This document shows, piece by piece, positions 1 to 7,915 of a DNA stretch of 13,593 bases (position 1 is its first letter; every line of letters begins with the position of its first letter). The translations under genes and the position numbers were made by a program. The stretch lies in assembly GCA_029013165.1 (NCBI GenBank), contig JAQXMV010000022.1:1-13593 (forward strand), in the 5' to 3' direction. The DNA comes from Oscillospiraceae bacterium. Its GTDB lineage: Bacteria; Bacillota; Clostridia; Oscillospirales; Acutalibacteraceae. The notes below the pieces were generated by a model that was given only the letters and a program-made list of their open reading frames with translations, did no database searches and was not told the DNA's origin.

Positions 1-3000
1 CATGAGAGGAATTATAGGACAGGTAGTTGCCGTCGGCTCTAGTGTCTACGGAATAAACTCTTTTATTGGTGCTGTCATAAGAAATCAGGTCGGCACCGTT
101 AGAGTAAGATGACAAATCGCTTGAGGTCGTTACAAATCTTGGGCTTCCGGTTGCAAAGTCAAGTAACAGATAGCCCTTGTACTCATTATAGAACTTAAAT
201 ACACCCTCGGTATCCGTAGCAATACACTGCCACTTGATTGATTCATCGTCACATTCAAAATACACATTGTCATCGTTTTCAAGTATCGGGATATTCGGAT
301 TTGAATAAAGACGCTTTTCACCGCTTGAAGAGGAAGTATAAGTGTAGCAATTCATGGGATAAGAGTTAGCGCCCGCTGTGGCTGTCACATTGAAAGCGTA
401 ATACTTTCCGGCCTCAAAGTGATCCGTCAGAACATATCTTGTAAAGCCCTCGGCTGCGCCGCTGACAGTATTAGGTACCACCTTCAGCGTGGTTGTGGTT
501 GTCGCGGTGGGATAGGCGCCCGTCATATCGGCAACCCGTGAGGTGGCCGTCAGGGTGATGACAGTCTCTCCGCCGGCGCCGGTATAGGTGACAACACCGT
601 TTTCATCAACGGTAGCAACATCGGGATTGCTGCTTTCCCAGGTATAGTCAATGTTCTCAGTCTCAAAGTTGATCGGTCTCGGAAGAAGTGTCTCCGTCTG
701 CCAGGCGCAGACATCTCTTCTCTCCGCAACGGTTCCATCGATATTCAGATACATGGATCGGATATGAACGGCCGGTTCCAGGAATGTCTCCTCAAAGAGA
801 TAAACACCGGATCTTTCGCCGTCATCGGCATTACCGCCGCGGAAGTTTCCGTCTCCACTGTAGCGGATAACCACCTTGGTGCCGGAGGAATTGGCGTCCA
901 GACCGCTGACTCTGCCCGATGAGGCGTCCGCCGTAAAGGCAAAGGGATCGGAATCGGAAGTCGACACCGAAGCCGCCGTTGCCAGAGTGGCATAGCCGGC
1001 CGAAACATAGGTCAGAGAAAGATACTCGCCGCTGTCCTCATTCTGAAGAGTGACATAGCCGTCCGTGCCGGAAGCAGCAGCCGTCCAGATGCCGGCTCCG
1101 CCGCTGTCCACGGGAATTTCGATGAAAACACTGTTATCGGATTCATCAGGCTGAATAACAGCATAGGTTCTTCCGAGTCTCGTGCCGCTGTTGACTGCGG
1201 TTTTATTCATATAGTAGGCGGCACCGATGGAGGAGCTGTTGACTATGATGTAATTTTTGCCGGGTGTGAACGATGTCACAGGCTTGAAAACTCTGACCGG
1301 CTCGCTTTGTGTGGTGGCGTGGAAAGTGACCGTTGCCGTGGCTTCTGCGCCGTTTTCATCGGCGGCCCGATAAGTGATATCAACGGTTCCGTCTGCTCCG
1401 GTGAAAGTGACAACGCCGTTTTCCACAGTTGCCACCGAGGGATCACTGGAAATCCACTGTGTGGTCACCGTTTCGCCGAAGTTCATGTAATCGCCGGTGA
1501 GGGTTATACTGGTGCTGTCCGTGACGGAATAAACCGTCTCGCTCTTACCGGCCACGGAGAGTCCGTTTTTCTTGAGGGTGACAAAAGGATCTGAGATCAC
1601 TCTCTCATAGATATAGTTTTTGATAGGCGTATCGCCCCAGTTTGTGCGGAAGTTGCCGTCACCGCTGATGTGCGGACCGTAGCCGGCTCCGTTTTTGGAG
1701 GCCAGGTGTCCGTCAACAGTGCCGAAATAGCAGTAAGTACCGCTGAGATCCGGCTCATCATAAAGGTACATATGAGCGGAGTTAACGAAAAGATACTTTC
1801 CGGTTTCATCGTTGATGAAATAGAGGTGGCCGTTTCCGTCGTCAACGGCATTATAGACGATGCTTTCGATATCGGAGAGAATGACCGGATCGCCGTTGGC
1901 GTCGGTGGTGATGGTTCCGCCGACGAGAGTCAGTCGGTCACTGTCGGTTCCGGCCACACCGTTTGACATGATGGAAGTGGCGCCGGCGACATTAGTGGAA
2001 GCGATGATATAGCTCTTTCCGTCGGCGATGGTATCCGTGAGCTTATAGCTGAATACCGGCTTTTTGGCGCGGCTGAGAGAGAGGTTGACTGACTTTGACA
2101 GCGTGGTTGTGCCGTCGCTGACGGTATAGGTTATAGTGGTGTCACCGCTGCCGTTAAAGGTCACAAGGCCGTTGTCGACGCTTGCCACGGAAGTGTCTGA
2201 GCTGCTCCAGGTGGTAGTGATATTGGCGGCATGATCGGAGAAGCCGGTGAAAGCACCGCCGAGCATGAGCGTGTCGCCGGGTGTGATCTCATAGAAGCTC
2301 AGCTTCTTTCCGGAGACATCCTCACTGACCTTGGTCAGCGTAATGGCCGGCGCATAATCCGGCATGGTGATGACGGTCTGATCTTCTGTGGTGTGCTCGG
2401 TATATTGATAAAAATAAACACCGGCATTTGAATTATTGGTTGCTATCTTAAAGGTGTTACCGATATAAATATTACGAAGTTCATTATAAAGAATGTTGTT
2501 TTCAGTATCGTATTCCCATGCATACTGATTATTGGTTCCGGTATTAAATTCGATTCTTGAACTGCTTCTTGCTCTCAGATTTTTAGATAAAGATTTATTG
2601 GTTAAAGTAAAAGTTCCAGAAACAGAACCGTTTTCGGAAAGTGACCAAATAGCATTATCTGCAGGATTTTCAATATAGTAAAGAGTTGAACCATCGTCCT
2701 GAATCTTTGATTTGATTTCGACCGTCACAGCAGCAATAGTATTATTGCTGCTGATTGTTGAACCCATGGCTGAGGCAGAACCAGCCGAGTCAGAATTGAC
2801 AATCACATATTCCTCGCCGCTTACCGGCGCACTGACATAGTCATAAGTATAGTAAGTCTCGCCGGGAATCACCGTAACCGTGCCGCCTAAAACGGTAATG
2901 GCAACGGAATCCGACGCGCTCTGGCCGTCGGAGCCGGTGACGGTGAGGGTAACTGTAGCGTCGCCTTCACCCCTGTAGATTAACTGAGCATTTTTGCCGG

Positions 3001-4126
3001 CACCAAGAACCCCCACTACATCGGGGTTATCGGAGGTCCAGGTATAGGTCGGTTCGGTAAAGTTAGCAACCTTACCGTAAATAACACTGCTGCAGCCGAT
3101 CACCGCATCGGTGATGTCGCTGCCGATATTGGCATAGGGCTCCGAGGTCTGCGGATTGATTCTCTCAATGGTCTCTGTGGTATAAAGTCCGGAAGAGGTG
3201 TAGCGGGAAAGCTCAATGGAGGTGGGACAAATCTCAAAAACGCCGGTGGTCAGAACATTGGTCGATGTGGAGGAGACCGCATTGCTCGAATAACCGACAT
3301 AACCACAGTTCATGTAGGTGAAATTCAGGGTTTCTTCCGTGTAGCCCGTTGCTCCCTGCTGAGCTGTGTCGGGAATCGGCACACGCATGGTCTCGCCCTT
3401 GGCAATATAGTTGACGGAGCCGCCGATATAGTCGTCATAGTTGGAGGAGTGGTTGTGGCCGAACATGGAGATGATGTCCAAATACTGTCCCATGTCATTG
3501 AGGACATCAACGATATATTTGGCATAGAGGTTATCGCCGTAGGTGCTTCGGGAAGAATGATGGAAAGGTACATGGGTGATGAAGAAAACCGGGCGTGTGT
3601 CGCCTGTGGCAATCATATTCTCCAGGTTGGAGCGTATATCCGTAGCTCTGGCCTGAACCACCTCATCATAGGCAGTTCTTCCGCTCTGGCTGGTTTTGAA
3701 GTCATCCTCATTCAGGGAATAAACCACATAATCCTCGAATTCATGGAAGCCCGACGGCGTTAACAGCTCATGGGGATCATCATGGTTACCCTGGACGAAA
3801 ATAAAGTTATCGTCGGCCATATCGGGATAAATGGTTTTGGTGTCGTCGATAATCTTCTGCACATCGGTGGCAGTGCCGGTGTAGCCGTTATAGTCACCGC
3901 CGCAGAGAATTCCGTCAGGGGTGGTGTAACCTGCGTCCACAATCTGCTGCAGGATAGCCAGATAGTTCACAGTGATGTCACTGCTCTGAAAGTCCGACGC
4001 GCTGAAAACCGTGGCATAGGCGTCGCTCTGAACCGCTGAAGTGCTCAGGGTAAACACGCCGGCAGGTGCCATGGAAAATAGCATCAGCAAGGTGAGAACA
4101 ACAGAAACAACTTTTTTTAATCTCAT
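1..4126 (-). CDS. Giant secreted calcineurin-like metallophosphoesterase with alternating Ig-like domains and repeated modules (3' end outside window)
   Basis: I translated this frame by hand: it is open for 1375 codons from the ATG at 4126 to the window edge, so the C-terminus is missing. A GGAGTGA ribosome site lies about 7 bases before the ATG. Residues 1-31 are a signal peptide (basic MRLKK, hydrophobic core, cut near STSA). Residues 36-300 carry phosphoesterase motifs: ASDFQ (43-47), GGDYN (76-80), GNHD (113-116), THVPFHH (184-190) and GHNH (223-226). Motif I has Gln where the family normally has the metal-binding His of DxH. Four Ig-like (Big_2-type) domains follow at about 345-413, 590-685, 855-940 and 1140-1217, each with a W-x-S-S-[DN]-x-[SD]-V-A-x-V signature. 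They alternate with ~140-residue modules starting G[KE]xYxI[VI] at about 437, 703, 956 and 1240. Probable role: extracellular or wall-linked phosphoester hydrolysis; substrate unknown. Confidence 0.9.
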   Translation of the reverse strand, partial: MRLKKVVSVVLTLLMLFSMAPAGVFTLSTSAVQSDAYATVFSASDFQSSDITVNYLAILQQIVDAGYTTPDGILCGGDYNGYTGTATDVQKIIDDTKTIYPDMADDNFIFVQGNHDDPHELLTPSGFHEFEDYVVYSLNEDDFKTSQSGRTAYDEVVQARATDIRSNLENMIATGDTRPVFFITHVPFHHSSRSTYGDNLYAKYIVDVLNDMGQYLDIISMFGHNHSSNYDDYIGGSVNYIAKGETMRVPIPDTAQQGATGYTEETLNFTYMNCGYVGYSSNAVSSTSTNVLTTGVFEICPTSIELSRYTSSGLYTTETIERINPQTSEPYANIGSDITDAVIGCSSVIYGKVANFTEPTYTWTSDNPDVVGVLGAGKNAQLIYRGEGDATVTLTVTGSDGQSASDSVAITVLGGTVTVIPGETYYTYDYVSAPVSGEEYVIVNSDSAGSASAMGSTISSNNTIAAVTVEIKSKIQDDGSTLYYIENPADNAIWSLSENGSVSGTFTLTNKSLSKNLRARSSSRIEFNTGTNNQYAWEYDTENNILYNELRNIYIGNTFKIATNNSNAGVYFYQYTEHTTEDQTVITMPDYAPAITLTKVSEDVSGKKLSFYEITPGDTLMLGGAFTGFSDHAANITTTWSSSDTSVASVDNGLVTFNGSGDTTITYTVSDGTTTLSKSVNLSLSRAKKPVFSYKLTDTIADGKSYIIASTNVAGATSIMSNGVAGTDSDRLTLVGGTITTDANGDPVILSDIESIVYNAVDDGNGHLYFINDETGKYLFVNSAHMYLYDEPDLSGTYCYFGTVDGHLASKNGAGYGPHISGDGNFRTNWGDTPIKNYIYERVISDPFVTLKKNGLSVAGKSETVYSVTDSTSITLTGDYMNFGETVTTQWISSDPSVATVENGVVTFTGADGTVDITYRAADENGAEATATVTFHATTQSEPVRVFKPVTSFTPGKNYIIVNSSSIGAAYYMNKTAVNSGTRLGRTYAVIQPDESDNSVFIEIPVDSGGAGIWTAAASGTDGYVTLQNEDSGEYLSLTYVSAGYATLATAASVSTSDSDPFAFTADASSGRVSGLDANSSGTKVVIRYSGDGNFRGGNADDGERSGVYLFEETFLEPAVHIRSMYLNIDGTVAERRDVCAWQTETLLPRPINFETENIDYTWESSNPDVATVDENGVVTYTGAGGETVITLTATSRVADMTGAYPTATTTTTLKVVPNTVSGAAEGFTRYVLTDHFEAGKYYAFNVTATAGANSYPMNCYTYTSSSSGEKRLYSNPNIPILENDDNVYFECDDESIKWQCIATDTEGVFKFYNEYKGYLLLDFATGSPRFVTTSSDLSSYSNGADLISYDSTNKRVYSVDTRADGNYLSYNSSH

Positions 4127-4214
4127 AAAAACATCACTCCATCTTCTTCTAACATCTGAATAAAATTTCTAATTTGATTATCTATATCTGTTCTTATTAT
4201 AATGTTTCTATTAT

Positions 4215-4242
4215 ATTATACACCAAATCCCATAAAAGTAAA
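4215..4242 (-). promoter_or_regulatory. Probable sigma-A promoter of the phosphoesterase gene
   Basis: On the minus strand a perfect TATAAT (4215-4220) is preceded at 16 bp by TTTACT (4237-4242, 4 of 6 matches to TTGACA). It lies about 90 bp before the start codon at 4126, giving a long AT-rich leader. A second, weaker candidate lies further upstream (TGTACA, 17 bp, TATTAT, near 4280-4310). The rest of the gene-free stretch 4243-4412 is AT-rich and shows no other structure I can support. Confidence 0.55.
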
Positions 4243-4412
4243 GAATATGACCTCTTTTTTTCGACAAAAAATGGTAAAAAGTATAATAGACTCACAAAAA
4301 AATTCTGTACATTTTGCCAAATGACTTAAAAGAAGAGAAAAAAACTTCGTGAAAGTCAAATCCAAGAGGAAAGAGAAATATCTTCAGCAGTAAAATCTGA
4401 TCCAACAGCAAG

Positions 4413-4443
4413 CGGCACCTACGCTTTTTCTCTGTAGGTGCCG
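4413..4443 (-). terminator. Hairpin after the membrane-protein gene, possible terminator
   Basis: A perfect 10-bp stem (CGGCACCTAC paired with GTAGGTGCCG) encloses an 11-base loop, 17 bp past the stop codon at 4460. Neither strand has a convincing T-run after the stem, so it may be a weak or factor-assisted terminator or an mRNA-stabilising 3' hairpin. It lies before the promoter of the next gene, which fits an operon end. Confidence 0.5.
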
Positions 4444-4459
4444 TCTTCAAGTATTCTTG

Positions 4460-4912
4460 TTATTCACTTTTGTTCACAGTCGTTGCGTTTTGCCATCCGA
4501 CAATCAGGTGGCAGGGCAAAAACACGACGGAAAAGGCGCCCAGCAGCAGCGATCGGCTCATAAGAGCACTGAAAAGAAAGACAGACGCCGGTAACAGAGA
4601 CAGCAGAACCGTCCGTAAAAGACCGTTCTTTTTCCACATGAAAAGCCAAACAGCCAGATAGACCAAAACCAGAAGGGAATCAACGATCAGATAAAGGGCA
4701 AAGGCTTCATCGGAAGCAAAACCGAAAACCGTTTTGGGTATATTGATGATCATGGTGACAAAACAACCGTAACGGCCGATCTGCTCCAGTGCCAGCACCG
4801 GACGATTATGATACAGGTTTTGAAATCCGTCATGGCATCTGACGGCAAAAATGATGTTCGGCACCAGAATCAAAACCATAAATCCCAGCCCAAAAAGATT
4901 CAGCCATTCCAT
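4460..4912 (-). CDS. Small conserved multi-pass membrane protein, function unknown
   Basis: This 150-residue protein is very hydrophobic. Membrane segments are likely at about 4-24, 71-93, 98-118 and 121-139, with a weaker one near 45-58. The start is the ATG at 4912, with GGAG 8 bases upstream; a TTG one codon earlier has no better site. Landmarks are NLFGLGF (6-12), PNIIFA (18-23), LEQIGRYGCF (42-51) and LPCH (132-135). The pattern recalls a small uncharacterised membrane-protein family seen in many Clostridia; that is recollection, and no function is known to me. It begins 18 bp after the methyltransferase stop, so the two are probably cotranscribed. The C-terminal tail (QNATTVNKSE) is polar. 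Confidence 0.8.
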   Translation of the reverse strand: MEWLNLFGLGFMVLILVPNIIFAVRCHDGFQNLYHNRPVLALEQIGRYGCFVTMIINIPKTVFGFASDEAFALYLIVDSLLVLVYLAVWLFMWKKNGLLRTVLLSLLPASVFLFSALMSRSLLLGAFSVVFLPCHLIVGWQNATTVNKSE

Positions 4913-4930
4913 CAAAACATCTCCACTGTG

Positions 4931-5710
4931 TTATATCTTTTTCAGATCTAATATGCTGATATAATGCGGTATGGTAAAGCTATCCGGCACACCGGAAAGA
5001 TACTGCCTGTGCTCTTGCTCGAAGCGGTGAGTCTCCTCCTCGGTGAGAGAAGCGGCAATGCCGCGGCAGGCCATCATTCTGCCGTTCCAGCTTTCTCGGG
5101 TGAAGGGCACATCAACGGTATAAGTAATCCTTTCGTGCACCTCAAATAATCCGCCGAGCCATTCGGGCGTTCCGAGGGTATAGCGCTTCATTCCGCCGCC
5201 GGTCCAGGCGGGGTTGTACTTCAAGACCAGCCTTTCACTTTCTGCGGCAATCTCACTTTCAAAGGGCAGCCACGCCATAAAGAGGATCAGAATGTGACCG
5301 TCGTCTTTCAGGAACCGGTGGAGCTTCGGCAGCAGCTTTTCCTTGTCAAAATACATAAAGCACTGACAGGCCGTGACCACATCAAAGGTTCCCATGGGAA
5401 ACTCCAGTTCCTCCGCCGGTGAGACGATGTATTCGATATCCATACCCCGGCTCAGTTTTTTGGCATATTCGATCTGATTCTCAGAAATATCCGCCGCCAC
5501 AAAGGAGGCGCCGTAGGGCGCCATATTTCTCGGCAGCACACCGGTTCCCGTTCCCAGGTCAAGGACTTTTTGTCCCTGACGGCAATAACCGAGTGAAAGG
5601 ATCTTTTCATAGAACGCCGGCGGATAGATATCCCGGTATTGCGCATAGAGAGCCGAGGCTTTGCCCCAGTCAAATCCCCTGCCGTTGTCGATATTTTTAT
5701 TGTAAATCAA
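4931..5710 (-). CDS. Class I SAM-dependent methyltransferase (Methyltransf_11/25 type)
   Basis: The frame is open from 5803, but the first 31 codons overlap the nrdR end and run through a terminator hairpin. The likely start is therefore TTG at 5710, with AGGAGG (5720-5725) 9 bases upstream, giving 259 residues. Motif I is VLDLGTGTG (49-57), the acidic end of strand 2 is AADIS (73-77), and FDVVTACQCFMYF (109-121) is the motif IV region. RGFDWGKAS (11-19) and a YRDIYP element (25-30) precede the fold; VPFTRESWNGR lies in the C-terminal part. These conserved blocks resemble a common clostridial small-molecule methyltransferase family whose substrate I do not know. It is followed closely by the membrane-protein gene. 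Confidence 0.88.
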   Translation of the reverse strand: MIYNKNIDNGRGFDWGKASALYAQYRDIYPPAFYEKILSLGYCRQGQKVLDLGTGTGVLPRNMAPYGASFVAADISENQIEYAKKLSRGMDIEYIVSPAEELEFPMGTFDVVTACQCFMYFDKEKLLPKLHRFLKDDGHILILFMAWLPFESEIAAESERLVLKYNPAWTGGGMKRYTLGTPEWLGGLFEVHERITYTVDVPFTRESWNGRMMACRGIAASLTEEETHRFEQEHRQYLSGVPDSFTIPHYISILDLKKI

Positions 5711-5740
5711 AGTTTTTAACCTCCTCAAAAATATAGAAAA

Positions 5741-5777
5741 GCCGGGATTCTTTGCGCTCGCGCGCAAAGCCCCCGGC
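5741..5777 (-). terminator. Strong intrinsic terminator of the isomerase-nrdR operon
   Basis: On the minus strand GCCGGG pairs with CCCGGC and CTTTGCGC pairs with GCGCAAAG around a four-base loop, with a small asymmetric bulge between the two stem parts. The stem is followed by TTTTCTATATTTTT. It begins 10 bp after the nrdR stop. Its T-run ends just before the methyltransferase ribosome site, so the downstream pair needs read-through or a promoter inside nrdR. Confidence 0.85.
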
Positions 5778-5786
5778 CTGACTTCT

Positions 5787-6245
5787 TCAGCTTTCGTTGG
5801 CAAGGAGCTTTGTCAGCTCCTCCATAAAAGTATTGATATCCTTGAACTGACGGTAAACCGAAGCGAAGCGGACATAGGCCACCTCATCGAGCTTCTTGAG
5901 TTTATCCATCACCAGCTCACCGATATGCACCGATGTCACCTCGCGGTCGAGGGAATTCTGCAGCTCCGTTTCGATCTCCACGACCACTTTCTCCAGCTGA
6001 TCAATAGACACCGGTCTTTTCTCACAGGCTCTGAGCATACCGTTGAAGAGCTTGACCCGGTCAAAAGCCTGCCTGGATTTGTCTTTTTTCACCACAACAA
6101 TCGGCACGCTCTCGATAATCTCATAGGTCGTGAATCTTTTTCCGCAGGAGATACACTCACGGCGGCGGCGGATCCGCTCGCCCTCATCGGTGGGGCGGGA
6201 ATCTACGACCTTGCTTTCTTCATAGGAGCAGAAGGGACATTTCAT
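5787..6245 (-). CDS. nrdR: Transcriptional repressor NrdR
   Basis: The 152-residue product matches NrdR in length and plan. An N-terminal zinc ribbon has Cys3, Cys6, Cys31 and Cys34 (MKCPFC and CISCGKRF), followed by the RRRREC basic stretch. An ATP-cone domain spans about 49-139, with VVVKKD, the FDRVKLFNGM region and a VAYVRFASVYRQF end (122-134). NrdR binds NrdR boxes before ribonucleotide reductase genes and represses them according to bound dATP/ATP. The ATG at 6245 has AGAGGTG 8 bases upstream. It lies 34 bp after the TIM-barrel gene and is followed by a strong terminator, so the two form a two-gene operon. No ribonucleotide reductase gene is in the window. Confidence 0.97.
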   Translation of the reverse strand: MKCPFCSYEESKVVDSRPTDEGERIRRRRECISCGKRFTTYEIIESVPIVVVKKDKSRQAFDRVKLFNGMLRACEKRPVSIDQLEKVVVEIETELQNSLDREVTSVHIGELVMDKLKKLDEVAYVRFASVYRQFKDINTFMEELTKLLANES

Positions 6246-6279
6246 TTTATATTCACCTCTAAAATTAAGTTCCTGTGTG

Positions 6280-7080
6280 TCAGCGACCGAGCCGAACCTT
6301 TTTCAGAATGCCGTCAAGATATCTGGCAGAGCTGAGAATTTCATTTTCACGGCGGAAGCCGTCGGAATAAAGCTCAATGACATATTTTCCTCCATAGCCG
6401 ACCAGATGAAGCGCATTAAAAAGCGACTCAAAGTCGAAAAGGCCCTGCTGTGACGGCGGCACGCAGTCATTCTCAGCCGTGTAATCACTGAGATGGACAT
6501 GGACGATATTCTTGCCCATGATATCAATGAATTCCTGCGGCTTCACACCGGCGCGTCTTGCCTGCTTGACATCGAGCACCATTTTAAATTCATCGCCGAG
6601 ATATTGATTCATGAAAAACATAAACTCCGGAAAAGCGGAAACAAAATGCACCACATTTTCATGGGCCACGGTGCAACCGAAGCGATGAGCCACCTCGTTG
6701 AGTTTTCCGAAACGCTCGGCATATTGTTCCAGACTGATGTCGATTCTGTTTTTGGCGCCGTGTAAAACGATATAATTCGCGCCGAGACGGGCGGCAGCGT
6801 CAAAATACCGCTTGAATTTTTCCACTGCGTCATCAAATCTACGCTCATAGCTGGAGAAAAGGTCATAGCCTTCGGAGAAAGAACGATAAGGGTGCAGGGA
6901 GGTGACATCAATTCCGTAGGCTTCCCGAACACGGCACAGCTCCTTGACAAAGAGCGACTTCAGCTCCGAGGCGGAGTTAAAAAAAATCTCGCTGTGGGTA
7001 AAGCCCAGCTCGGCGATATGTAAAAACGATTTTTCGGTTTCAAGAGGATAAAAACACGCCGATGATGCTCCGATTTCCAT
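6280..7080 (-). CDS. Sugar phosphate isomerase/epimerase-like TIM barrel (AP_endonuc_2 / xylose-isomerase-like)
   Basis: The 266-residue product has the spacing of the xylose-isomerase-like TIM-barrel superfamily. Expected metal or active-site positions are visible: H63 (SLHPY), H107 (IVLHGA), E141 (AHEN), D170 (VLDVKQ), H196 (VHLSD) and E236 (VIELY). The pattern HVHLSD is typical of this family, which includes sugar and inosose isomerases, epimerases and endonuclease IV. I see no basis for a precise substrate. The ATG at 7080 has AAGGTAAG about 8 bases upstream and a good promoter further up. It is the first gene of an operon with nrdR; the pairing does not suggest a shared pathway. No signal peptide is present, so it should be cytoplasmic. 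Confidence 0.87.
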   Translation of the reverse strand: MEIGASSACFYPLETEKSFLHIAELGFTHSEIFFNSASELKSLFVKELCRVREAYGIDVTSLHPYRSFSEGYDLFSSYERRFDDAVEKFKRYFDAAARLGANYIVLHGAKNRIDISLEQYAERFGKLNEVAHRFGCTVAHENVVHFVSAFPEFMFFMNQYLGDEFKMVLDVKQARRAGVKPQEFIDIMGKNIVHVHLSDYTAENDCVPPSQQGLFDFESLFNALHLVGYGGKYVIELYSDGFRRENEILSSARYLDGILKKVRLGR

Positions 7081-7123
7081 GATAACTTACCTTCATTCTC
7101 CACAAATTCTCATTACGGTTATA

Positions 7124-7152
7124 ATTATATCAAAGGCCGCAGGAAAATACAA
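7124..7152 (-). promoter_or_regulatory. Sigma-A promoter of the isomerase-nrdR operon
   Basis: The minus strand shows TTGTAT (7147-7152), a 17-bp spacer and a perfect TATAAT (7124-7129) preceded by TGA, an extended -10 element. It lies about 45 bp before the ATG at 7080 and after the terminator of the preceding operon, so position and sequence agree. Confidence 0.8.
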
Positions 7153-7173
7153 CCGTTTTTCCCATAAAATAAG

Positions 7174-7204
7174 TCTCCGGATGAAGTCATTTTTCACCCG
7201 GAGA
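7174..7204 (-). terminator. Intrinsic terminator of the sigma/anti-sigma/secreted-protein operon
   Basis: On the minus strand a 12-bp stem (TCTCCGGGTGAA with TTCATCCGGAGA, one G-U pair) surrounds a seven-base loop and is followed by CTTATTTTATG. It starts 13 bp after the stop codon at 7217. Confidence 0.8.
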
Positions 7205-7216
7205 TCAGGAGATTCG

Positions 7217-7882
7217 TCAGCATAAAATACCTGCCAGACTTTCCAAACCGAAAAGCGCCGCGTCATAGACTTTTTCCGCCGCAAGAGCCGCGTCCTCAAC
7301 GGGATTGCCGCTGTAAGCACTGACCTTTGTGCTTTCCACGGAAATGTAGGCTCCCATGTTTCCGTTGCCCTCACCGTCGGCAAAATAATCCTGCGGAATA
7401 TAGATGTAATATTCCCCACCGGGTGTCAGAGCGAAACCGTCAAGAGCCAAAATGACATTGGTCTTTTCCGTGCCGAAAGTGAAGCCCACACTGCCAAGAC
7501 CCCCGAGAAGCTCTGAGAGATCGGCACCTGCCTCCAGAGTATATTCGTGCTTTCCGGCAAAGCAAACACCGGTTCTGTCTTTAGGCACGGAATAGACACA
7601 GGTGTAGGCGCCGTCGGCGCCGAGGGTGCACAGCTGCAGCTCGGCTTCGTTTCTGCCGTAATCGGTGAAGCTGTTATCCAGACAAAAGGCCACGGCTCCT
7701 TTGCCGCTGCTCTGATTGCAGTAGGCATAATAAACCTTATCCTTTTGCACCGGTACTTGAATGCTTTGTGCCATCGCTTCGTCCCCGTCCGCCCGGTCTG
7801 CGGAGGCTGTTACCGCAATGCCCGTGGCAAGGCAAAGGGTGAGTATAATACTGACGAGCATAATGATATTCTTCTTTGTCAT
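7217..7882 (-). CDS. Secreted cysteine-containing protein in an ECF sigma operon, function unknown
   Basis: The 221-residue product has a clear Sec signal peptide: basic MTKKN, a hydrophobic stretch at 7-25 and likely cleavage after ASA (26-28). The mature part looks beta-rich and has six cysteines (C55, C67, C85, C95, C107 and the very last residue C221), so disulfides are possible. The stretch LTPGGEYYIYIPQDYF (152-167) followed by GEGNGN resembles the closing strand of Ig-like bacterial domains, but I cannot name a family. The ATG at 7882 has AGAGGAC about 7 bases upstream and starts 33 bp after the anti-sigma stop, with a terminator after it. It is therefore probably the third gene of the sigma operon: a candidate effector or signal protein outside the cell. 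Confidence 0.8.
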   Translation of the reverse strand: MTKKNIIMLVSIILTLCLATGIAVTASADRADGDEAMAQSIQVPVQKDKVYYAYCNQSSGKGAVAFCLDNSFTDYGRNEAELQLCTLGADGAYTCVYSVPKDRTGVCFAGKHEYTLEAGADLSELLGGLGSVGFTFGTEKTNVILALDGFALTPGGEYYIYIPQDYFADGEGNGNMGAYISVESTKVSAYSGNPVEDAALAAEKVYDAALFGLESLAGILC

Positions 7883-7915
7883 GGCTATGTCCTCTTTCTG
7901 CCGAATTGGCTGTTA

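Noticed and set aside
5711..5803. Longer methyltransferase start giving 31 extra N-terminal residues
   Set aside because: It overlaps the nrdR end and encodes the terminator hairpin; the TTG at 5710 has AGGAGG and begins where the conserved part starts.
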